Assembly (NCBI GenBank): GCA_003527965.1
Contig: DPVY01000001.1
Location: 1-5,497 of the forward strand
Reading direction: 5' to 3'
Source: Fidelibacterota bacterium
Lineage (GTDB): Bacteria; Fidelibacterota; UBA2242
DNA: 5,497 nt
The notes under the pieces: model-generated
What the model saw: the letters and a program-made list of their open reading frames with translations, nothing else
The model's database searches: none
What the model was told of the DNA's origin: nothing
Shown here: positions 1 to 5,497 of the stretch, in pieces
Numbering within the stretch: position 1 is the first letter of the stretch
Layout: each line of letters begins with the position of its first letter
Program-made: the position numbers and the translations under genes

Positions 1-676
1 CGCCAACTTCGGAACCTTTCCCGATAACCAGGTTGAAGACGCCTTTCAGATCATATTTGTCAACAATTGGAGCAATAATATTCTGAACAGCAATAGCAGT
101 CAGGGGAGTTTTTGAGCTTGGTTTCCAGACATTGACATCGCCGCAAACCGCCGCAATTAAGGCGTTCCAGGACCAGACGGCTACCGGAAAATTAAAAGCC
201 GTAATCGTCCCTACAATCCCGTAAGGATGATACTGATCGTACATGCGGTGTTTCGGGCGCTCGCTGTGCATTGTCGATCCATATAGCATTCGGCTTTGTC
301 CCACCGCAAAATCGGCAATATCGATCATTTCCTGAACTTCGCCCATACCTTCGGCTTTAATCTTACCCATTTCGAGAGTAACAAGTTTTCCCAACGGTTC
401 TTTATACTGACGTAATATCTCGCCGATTTCCCGGACAATCTGCCCTCTCTTCGGCGCCGGAACCATGCGCCATTTTTCAAATGCTTTTTGCGCTTCCCAG
501 ATCACCGTTTCATAATCTCCGGCGTTTGCCTGGATTACTTTTGCAATCGGTTTTCCATCAATAGGAGAATAGCTGACCAGTTCCTTGCCCCGGGTTTTCA
601 GCCAGCCGTCGCTATTGCCTAAAGTTGCACCGTAATTTACCTCTTTGATCCCCAGCTTTTCTAAGAAATCATACAT
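1..676 (-). CDS. ALDH7-family (antiquitin-like) aldehyde dehydrogenase, N-terminal part, cut by the window edge
   Basis: Reading leftward from the ATG at 676-674 gives 225 open codons that run off the window, so the C-terminal half is missing. Seen: the cofactor-binding half of an NAD(P)-dependent aldehyde dehydrogenase. It has the oxyanion-hole Asn in TAFNFPVAVWSWN (N162), the cofactor-contacting Lys in VWKPSSK (K185) and the Rossmann motif GKGSEVG (219-225). Segments PAPKRGQIVREIG (74-86), LEMGKI (101-106), GEVQE (112-116) and SER (138-140) match my memory of human ALDH7A1 closely, pointing to the ALDH7 class rather than other ALDHs. Known for the family: oxidation of alpha-aminoadipic semialdehyde (piperideine-6-carboxylate) in lysine catabolism; the substrate here is inferred. 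The catalytic Cys and general-base Glu lie outside the window. A GGAG (complement of 684-687) sits 7 bases before the ATG and supports this start. The N-terminus lacks a signal peptide, so the enzyme is cytoplasmic. It follows the EEP gene by 67 bp on the same strand. Confidence 0.93.
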   Translation of the reverse strand, partial: MYDFLEKLGIKEVNYGATLGNSDGWLKTRGKELVSYSPIDGKPIAKVIQANAGDYETVIWEAQKAFEKWRMVPAPKRGQIVREIGEILRQYKEPLGKLVTLEMGKIKAEGMGEVQEMIDIADFAVGQSRMLYGSTMHSERPKHRMYDQYHPYGIVGTITAFNFPVAVWSWNALIAAVCGDVNVWKPSSKTPLTAIAVQNIIAPIVDKYDLKGVFNLVIGKGSEVG

Positions 677-743
677 TGCCAACTCCACTCTTTTTTATCT
701 GTTAATAATCTCGATTGATATCATTGAAATAATGTTTACAAAT

Positions 744-1583
744 CTATTTAATTTGAAATTTCGCTATAACCGGCAAATGATCGGATGCTATTCGGGCATT
801 ATCATTATTGACAACATATACTGATTTCGGCACAATTTTGTCATTTATCAGAATATAATCAATCCGTCTTACCGGATCATTGGCGGGAAACGTCAGTGAG
901 TTTTCACCCATCAACGATCCCAGGTCAAATAAATAGTAGGCCATTTCACGAAGCGACTTCCGGGTTGAAAGCATATTAAAGTCGCCGGCGACGATAACCG
1001 GCTGGTTTAATCCCCAATCCAAAATAACATTGAGCATTTCTTTTGTTTCCGATCCACTTCCAACCGAGTCGGCACTTAATTGAGTACCATAAAAATGGAT
1101 TTGTTTGTCATATATTTTAATTATTGTATGCAGTAAGGCCCGGGGCTCACTATCTTTCCGAGGGGAGAATGATTTATTTTCAACAAATTCAAACGGATAT
1201 TTTGAGAGAATTGCGTTACCGTTCCACCCTCCTCCAAGTTCAAGATCACGGGCAAAAGTGAACTCCATCCCCAACTCCGCAGCAATCTTCCGTGCCTGTT
1301 CATCCCCATAGGTTCTATCAGTCTTATAATCGACATCGTTTAAGCAGACTATATGCGGTGATTGCTCCCGGATAACTCTGACGATACGGGATAAACTGTA
1401 CAATCCATCGGTTCCGACGCCATGATGTATATTATAGGTCATCACCTTGTATTCCGAAGGGTAAACAATTTTTTTTAATTGATCCTCCGGGTTCTTTCGC
1501 AAAATAAAAACACCCAAAACAACAACGCCAATAATCAGAAGAAAGAGGAATAATTTTTTCAATTTGTTCACTAATCTCCTCAT
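744..1583 (-). CDS. Membrane-anchored endonuclease/exonuclease/phosphatase (EEP) family protein with altered active-site residues
   Basis: A complete 279-residue protein. Residues 1-10 are basic and 11-28 form one hydrophobic helix, with no cleavage site or lipobox evident. I infer an N-in signal anchor that places the catalytic domain (about 45-279) outside the inner membrane. EEP motifs in order: TYNIHHG (N51), LNDVD (81-85), GNAILSKYP (122-130), EPR (146-148), GTQLS (166-170), AGDFN (D201, N203), RIDYI (D242) and SDHLP (D268, H269). The fold is that of DNase I, exonuclease III, neutral sphingomyelinase and inositol phosphatases, which cleave phosphoesters with a divalent metal. The layout resembles COG3568-like ElsH/YafD-type hydrolases; the substrate cannot be told. 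Odd: the usual QE of LQEVD is ND, and the His of THL is Gln, so activity may be weak, changed or lost. The ATG at 1583 has only a weak, close GAG upstream. A GTG at codon 5 has AGGAG four bases before it and is a possible alternative start; no start codon lies further upstream before an in-frame TGA. The ALDH gene follows after 67 bp. Confidence 0.9.
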   Translation of the reverse strand: MRRLVNKLKKLFLFLLIIGVVVLGVFILRKNPEDQLKKIVYPSEYKVMTYNIHHGVGTDGLYSLSRIVRVIREQSPHIVCLNDVDYKTDRTYGDEQARKIAAELGMEFTFARDLELGGGWNGNAILSKYPFEFVENKSFSPRKDSEPRALLHTIIKIYDKQIHFYGTQLSADSVGSGSETKEMLNVILDWGLNQPVIVAGDFNMLSTRKSLREMAYYLFDLGSLMGENSLTFPANDPVRRIDYILINDKIVPKSVYVVNNDNARIASDHLPVIAKFQIK

Positions 1584-1731
1584 ATCTCTTTTTACTGCTT
1601 TATCTCGATAATATTTGAATCACTTAATAAATTTAACCTGTGGAATTTCCGGATTATTTTTCAAAGAGGCAAAAAAGATTTTGCCGAAAATCACATATAT
1701 TTTTCTTATTGGTGTCTGCCCATAAAGTATA

Positions 1732-1771
1732 AACCACTTGTCGTAGAGCATCCCTTGCGGGAGAAGTGGTT
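1732..1771. repeat. Nested inverted repeat (hairpin 1)
   Basis: Eight-base arms AACCACTT (1732-1739) and AAGTGGTT (1764-1771) are perfectly complementary. They enclose a second stem, TCCC (1751-1754) and GGGA (1759-1762), around a TTGC loop. The inner stem is off-centre: 11 unpaired bases on the left and one on the right. There is no T-tract directly after it and no gene end nearby, so it does not look like an intrinsic terminator. It shares the TCCC/GGGA core with the next two hairpins. It may be a degraded mobile palindromic element or part of a structured transcript; the function is unknown. Confidence 0.6.
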
Positions 1772-1802
1772 ATTTGATACAAAGAATATTTTTATCACAA
1801 TA

Positions 1803-1820
1803 ATCCCGACTTATCGGGAT
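1803..1820. repeat. Perfect short inverted repeat (hairpin 2)
   Basis: ATCCCGA (1803-1809) and TCGGGAT (1814-1820) are perfectly complementary around a four-base loop, CTTA. The stem again contains TCCC/GGGA. It is 31 bases from the hairpin on its left and 41 from the one on its right, in AT-rich surroundings. It lies over 200 bases from either flanking gene start and is not followed by a T-tract, so neither a terminator nor an RBS-blocking role is obvious. Confidence 0.6.
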
Positions 1821-1861
1821 GGCGTTGCCTCAACTATAATATTATCAAGATATTGAGATAA

Positions 1862-1896
1862 CACCTGCCTGTCCCTCCGGGGAATTTATTCAGGTG
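1862..1896. repeat. Nested inverted repeat with UNCG-type loop (hairpin 3)
   Basis: Outer arms CACCTG (1862-1867) and CAGGTG (1891-1896) pair perfectly. Inside them TCCC (1872-1875) and GGGA (1880-1883) enclose the loop TCCG, so the plus-strand transcript would carry a C(UCCG)G tetraloop, a member of the very stable UNCG class. The two stems are separated by 4 bases on the left and 7 on the right. The design, an outer 6-8 bp stem around an inner TCCC/GGGA stem, mirrors the hairpin at 1732-1771 although the outer arms differ in sequence. Confidence 0.6.
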
Positions 1897-2030
1897 AAAT
1901 TAACCGTCAATAATATTTAACTGATTCATCATTTTTTCAAGTTTATGGACATTGAAATTATTCGCAAAATATTCACAATTCTCGTTTGTTAGTCCCCCTA
2001 ATTAATTATAAATTAAAACAAGTAAATATA

Positions 2031-2036
2031 AAGGAG
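2031..2036 (+). promoter_or_regulatory. Ribosome binding site that fixes the TTG start of the GHL10 gene
   Basis: A perfect AAGGAG lies six bases before the TTG at 2043-2045. Translation from that codon begins MKK followed by a hydrophobic stretch, a textbook signal peptide. An in-frame TTG 57 bases upstream, at 1986, has no Shine-Dalgarno sequence before it and would add 19 residues containing the RBS itself as codons. The site therefore decides in favour of 2043. Confidence 0.88.
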
Positions 2037-2042
2037 AACGTC

Positions 2043-5000
2043 TTGAAGAAAATTTTATCTATTGTCCCGGCATTGATTATTTTTCTTTCACTACCGGTTT
2101 TTTCGCAAACCGGCAATGCAGAATTCCGGGCTACCTGGGTAATCACCTGGAATTATAGCAGCTCTTCCTTCTCAGTTGAAACGTCTCAGCAGAGAATACG
2201 TGATGTCCTGGACAATCATGTCAAAGCGAATATGAATGCAGTACTCTTTCAGGTTCGACAGAGTGGCACCGCCTATTATCAATCTTCCTTTGAACCATGG
2301 GGTTCTTATTCTCCGCAATACACAGATTATGATCCCTTGACGTTTGCAATCGAAGAAGCCCATAAACGCGGAATGGAAGTTCATGCCTGGTTCAACTGTT
2401 TTGCGGCCGCGAGTACAGCGCCTGGCAGTCCGGCGGCAGACCATCCCGAATGGGTTTGCCGGGATCAGGCAGGAACTCCAATGACAGAAAGCAGGGCGTT
2501 GTCGCCCGGTCTAAAATCCGTTCGCGATTATACAGTTGATGTCGCCATGGAGATCGTGAATAATTACGACATTGACGGACTTCACCTGGATTATGTTCGC
2601 TGGAATGAATACTCAAACTCGAAAAAATCCAAAAGTTACGCCGCTTCGATTGATGAAACCCGTATGTTGGATGGATTCATTACCGAAGAACAAATCGAAG
2701 ATTTGATCGAAAATAAAGGCGGACGATATTTATACGATGTTGAACATCCTTACAGCACAACTCCGCCGGACAGTATTCCCGGAGTTTCGTTTTCATCCTG
2801 GGAAAATTACTGGCGCTGGTCGGTCACGGAATTTGTCCGGACTCTGCATGATTCTATTCAAAGCGTCAAACCCTGGGTACGCCTATCCGCAGCCACATTG
2901 GGAAAATACCGCTGGTCCGGCTGGCAGGGTTACGGAACTGTGTATCACGACGCTGCATTATGGTTTAACGAGGGATATGTCGATCAACTAACTCCCATGC
3001 ACTATCACTGGACAACCGCCAGCGGTTTCCTTGATATGCTGGCAGCCGGTGATCCGGAATCCTGGGATTATTACATTCAACCGGGAATTGCTGCCGGACG
3101 CCTGTTTTCAGTTGGTCCCGGCTCTTATATCCTGCTCGATAATAAAATCTGGTACCGCCATAAAGAGATCATCCAAGCCTGCCGTTCCGTTAATTGGGTT
3201 GACGGTTTTCAATTCTTCAGCTATGGCAGTTGGAACAGCGCCCAGTATTGGGAGGAAGCCGGGGCTACTATTTTCGATCAAAAAACCAAAATCCGCAGCA
3301 GTCGGCAAAACCCGTCGCTGGTCCCTCCGGCGATAAATCTCGTCAAATCAGACACCTTAAAATATGAAATAACGGTTACTCCCTACCAAAGTGTTACTGA
3401 AAATCAGTGGTTCGTTATCTACCGATCCGAGGACGCTGCGATTGATTTAAGCAGTGACGAGATCGTCGATATCCATTTCGGAGATAACGCATACACTTTC
3501 ATTGACAGTTTTCCGGGAACCCAGAATTTTAATGGTAAATACCACTATGCCGCTACCGGCCTGGATCGGTTTTGGAGCGAATCACCAATCTCAAACCTGT
3601 TTGTTTCCGATTCGATCCCTTCATACGCCCCGGTTGTATTGTCCTCGACTCCGGTAAATGACAGTACGGTTCCGGTAAATACTCCCATCGAATTCATCTT
3701 TTCCAAATCCATAGACACAACCGGTTTTAGCGCAAATATCACCATTACTCCGGCAATTCCGCTTTCCGGCTTTAAATGGACGGACAATAATCGATCAGTA
3801 GAATTCCTCACTTCCGGTTCTCTCGTTTTTGACACTCAATATATAATCACATTAAATGCCACGTTATCTGATGTAAACGATGTTCAATTGGACGGCAATG
3901 CCGACGGCGTCCCCGGCGACAGCTATACAATTTCTTTTAGAACCTATGATGTTGACGTCAGCGGACCGGTAATGTTAGCGAGTTATCCTGACGTTAGCAC
4001 AGAAAAATTCGATCTGGATGACGGAATAACGGTAGAATTTGATGAACTATTAGATCCTAATTCAGTGAACAGTGGTACAATTTCTATGCTTTCATATGGC
4101 AATCCGGTAACTATCGAACCTGTACTCACAACACACGGAAAGCATACGTTTCTGAATATCAGATCATACTCTCAACTTGTATCCGATGCAGTGAATTTAA
4201 TCACTCTCGGTACGGGAATAACCGATACCCTGGGAAATCCGCTGGTTTCAGAGTATTATATCGATTTTATCACTCATAATTACTATTATTCAACAAAGAA
4301 TGTTTTTGACAATTTCAACCAAAATAACGGCTGGGAATCTCCAACCTATTCGGGAAGCACTGATGGTGTTGTCGCAGGTAATTGCGCTTTCGGTATTACC
4401 GGGGATAATTACTTGCCGGGTTCTGAATTTAATGACGACGACAAACGATCGGCATATCTCAGGTACCAGTGGGACAATGATACTACTGTCACAGATTATT
4501 TGTTACGGGAATATTTAGCTGGTGGTGCAACCCGAAATGTAATATTTGACACTACTTCAATTCTTCAGTGCTATATTTATGGAGACGGCAGTCATACTCT
4601 CTTCAGGTTTGCAGTGGATGATAAATATCCGGCCGAAGCTACCGAAAACCACGAAGTCAGCCCCTGGATAGAAATCGACTGGGTCGGCTGGCGGTTAGTG
4701 GAGTGGGACCTCGGTTCCGGAATTAACGGCCAATGGCTGGGTGACGGCTCTCTCGACGGTAATCTACGTATGGACAGTTTCCAGATGACAAAAACTGAAA
4801 ACTCAGCCTGGACCGGGAAGATATATTTCGACAATCTACGCCTCGTGAAACGTTCTTCAGGGCAGGCGCCGCCGAATACTGCGCCGGTAATTGAGGATTT
4901 ACCGGATACATCGGTAACAGCCGGCAAATATGTAAAAATATACCCGACATGGACTGATCCCGATGCCGCCGATGTTCACCAAATTATCTGCCAGTCGGAT

Positions 5001-5459
5001 ACTTCGGGTGTGTATTTCTACATAAAAGGTCATACATCCGGCTCCACCGTCTATGTCAAAACACTTGAAGAATATGCAGGCACTTCACTCGTTACAATCA
5101 TTGTTAAAGATTACGGCATCGGCGAGTTATCCGATACCACCCAATTTACTCTGACGGTTTATCCGGCTGTTTCTATTGATAACGATCTTATTCCTGTACG
5201 ATTTAGTTTATCTCAAAATTATCCAAACCCGTTCAACCCGACGACAACTATTCGATTTTCACTGGATAGAGGAGATCATACACATCTGATAATTTACGAC
5301 TTGTTAGGTCGGAAAATTACCGAAATACTGAACCGGCATCTCAATACCGGTAACTACGAAATTGTGTTCGATGCATCCGATCTGCCATCGGGACAATATT
5401 TCTATCAATTAATTTCAGGCCAAAAAGTAATAACCAAAAAGATGATGCTGCTGAAATAG
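2043..5459 (+). CDS. Secreted multi-domain GHL10 (DUF187/YngK-type) glycoside-hydrolase-like protein with T9SS sorting domain
   Basis: 1138 residues from a TTG start chosen by its RBS. Signal peptide: MKK, hydrophobic core, likely cleavage after VFS (residue 21). The GHL10 domain spans about 26-415, with FRATW (28-32), NAVLFQVRQSG (65-75), EPWGSY (84-89), DYDPLTFAIEEAHKRGMEVHAWFN (within 95-118) and IDGLHLDYVRW (177-187). D178 and D183 are candidate acidic active-site residues by position at a barrel strand end. Then come an FN3-like domain (about 425-519), two Big_5 Ig-like domains (528-634 and 638-744), a beta-rich carbohydrate-binding-like module (752-936), an Ig/cadherin-like domain (947-1040) and the T9SS sorting domain (1056-1138) with SQNYPNPFNPTTTI and a YQLISG...KKMMLLK end. 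Known: GHL10 relatives include E. coli DigH (YddW), which cuts denuded peptidoglycan glycans. Inferred: a surface-attached or released glycan hydrolase; the substrate is unknown. A polar insertion at about 188-252 is noted separately. It appears to be a single-gene unit as far as visible; no terminator is seen in the 38 bases after the stop. Confidence 0.92.
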   Translation: MKKILSIVPALIIFLSLPVFSQTGNAEFRATWVITWNYSSSSFSVETSQQRIRDVLDNHVKANMNAVLFQVRQSGTAYYQSSFEPWGSYSPQYTDYDPLTFAIEEAHKRGMEVHAWFNCFAAASTAPGSPAADHPEWVCRDQAGTPMTESRALSPGLKSVRDYTVDVAMEIVNNYDIDGLHLDYVRWNEYSNSKKSKSYAASIDETRMLDGFITEEQIEDLIENKGGRYLYDVEHPYSTTPPDSIPGVSFSSWENYWRWSVTEFVRTLHDSIQSVKPWVRLSAATLGKYRWSGWQGYGTVYHDAALWFNEGYVDQLTPMHYHWTTASGFLDMLAAGDPESWDYYIQPGIAAGRLFSVGPGSYILLDNKIWYRHKEIIQACRSVNWVDGFQFFSYGSWNSAQYWEEAGATIFDQKTKIRSSRQNPSLVPPAINLVKSDTLKYEITVTPYQSVTENQWFVIYRSEDAAIDLSSDEIVDIHFGDNAYTFIDSFPGTQNFNGKYHYAATGLDRFWSESPISNLFVSDSIPSYAPVVLSSTPVNDSTVPVNTPIEFIFSKSIDTTGFSANITITPAIPLSGFKWTDNNRSVEFLTSGSLVFDTQYIITLNATLSDVNDVQLDGNADGVPGDSYTISFRTYDVDVSGPVMLASYPDVSTEKFDLDDGITVEFDELLDPNSVNSGTISMLSYGNPVTIEPVLTTHGKHTFLNIRSYSQLVSDAVNLITLGTGITDTLGNPLVSEYYIDFITHNYYYSTKNVFDNFNQNNGWESPTYSGSTDGVVAGNCAFGITGDNYLPGSEFNDDDKRSAYLRYQWDNDTTVTDYLLREYLAGGATRNVIFDTTSILQCYIYGDGSHTLFRFAVDDKYPAEATENHEVSPWIEIDWVGWRLVEWDLGSGINGQWLGDGSLDGNLRMDSFQMTKTENSAWTGKIYFDNLRLVKRSSGQAPPNTAPVIEDLPDTSVTAGKYVKIYPTWTDPDAADVHQIICQSDTSGVYFYIKGHTSGSTVYVKTLEEYAGTSLVTIIVKDYGIGELSDTTQFTLTVYPAVSIDNDLIPVRFSLSQNYPNPFNPTTTIRFSLDRGDHTHLIIYDLLGRKITEILNRHLNTGNYEIVFDASDLPSGQYFYQLISGQKVITKKMMLLK

Positions 5460-5497
5460 TATGTAAAGCATTGAGATATTATCAAGCCTAAAAGTGA

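Larger units (their letters stand above)
1584..2042. other. Divergent intergenic region without a convincing gene
   Basis: This 459-bp stretch separates the minus-strand EEP gene from the plus-strand GHL10 gene, so promoters of both units should lie in it. I find no credible reading frame, tRNA or rRNA. The sequence is AT-rich, except for three short GC-rich hairpins between about 1732 and 1896 that are listed separately. Near the right end there is a weak sigma70-like pair, TTGAAA at 1952-1957 and CACAAT at 1974-1979 with a 16-base spacer, and a 15-base AT palindrome at 2002-2016; neither is strong enough to call. Nothing promoter-like stands out on the minus strand upstream of 1583. Confidence 0.8.

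Noticed and set aside
714..723. TGATATCA palindrome between the EEP and ALDH genes as an operator
   Set aside because: An eight-base AT-rich palindrome is too short to support a binding-site call, and no second site is visible.
1105..1336. Small reading frames on both strands inside the EEP gene
   Set aside because: They overlap a gene with clear family motifs and show no recognisable domain or ribosome binding site of their own; they are frame shadows.
1838..1860. ATATTATCAAG next to ATTGAGATA, with the same two pieces in swapped order near 5470-5486, possible flanking repeat or recombination site
   Set aside because: The shared pieces are only 9-11 bases of very AT-rich sequence, and no mobile gene or longer match lies between them.
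1732..1896. CRISPR array or riboswitch in the divergent spacer
   Set aside because: There are no direct repeats with regular spacing, and I recognise no known riboswitch core; the hairpins share only a short stem.
1952..1979. Sigma70-like promoter TTGAAA with CACAAT for the GHL10 gene
   Set aside because: The -10 hexamer lacks the leading T and matches only 4 of 6 bases. The host probably belongs to a group whose promoter consensus may differ, and such matches are frequent by chance in AT-rich DNA.
2002..2016. AT-only palindrome TTAATT-ATA-AATTAA just upstream of the RBS, possible operator
   Set aside because: It is made only of A and T in an AT-rich spacer, where such symmetry is expected by chance, and there is no neighbouring regulator gene or second copy.
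2172..4950. Several 66-111 codon frames on both strands within the GHL10 gene
   Set aside because: All lie inside a continuous reading frame with recognisable domains from end to end, and their translations are low in plausible structure.

Overview
The window holds parts of two transcription units that diverge from a 459-bp intergenic region. It most likely comes from a bacterium of the FCB group (Calditrichota, KSB1, Ignavibacteriota or a similar lineage). The main evidence is the end of the large plus-strand protein, which carries a typical type IX secretion (T9SS) C-terminal sorting domain with the NYPNPFNPTT signature of those phyla. The coding style, AT-rich spacers and multi-modular secreted architecture agree. 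I cannot place it to genus.

Minus strand, positions 1-1583. A membrane-anchored protein of the endonuclease/exonuclease/phosphatase (EEP) fold (744-1583) is followed 67 bp downstream by the N-terminal 225 residues of an ALDH7-type (antiquitin-like) aldehyde dehydrogenase. The dehydrogenase starts at 676 and runs off the left edge of the window. The two lie head to tail with no visible terminator between them, so they may be co-transcribed, although no shared pathway is obvious. The EEP protein differs from its family at two active-site positions.

Positions 1584-2042 contain no convincing gene. This AT-rich divergent region holds three compact GC-rich hairpins, each built on a TCCC/GGGA stem, two of them enclosed by a second pair of inverted arms. 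They look like decayed dispersed palindromic elements or a small structured RNA rather than terminators, because no gene ends here.

Plus strand, positions 2043-5459. One 1138-residue secreted protein is encoded: signal peptide, GHL10 (DUF187/YngK-type) glycoside-hydrolase-like domain, FN3-like domain, two Big_5 Ig-like domains, a carbohydrate-binding-like beta-sandwich, another Ig/cadherin-like domain, and the T9SS sorting domain. The start is best read as a TTG codon at 2043, six bases after a perfect AAGGAG. Positions 5460-5497 show nothing I can annotate.

Overall the window is mostly ordinary housekeeping and secreted-enzyme content. I do not see strong evidence for a new defence, mobile or regulatory system. 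The points most worth a second look are the altered EEP active site, the hairpin cluster, and the unassigned domain and insertion in the GHL10 protein.
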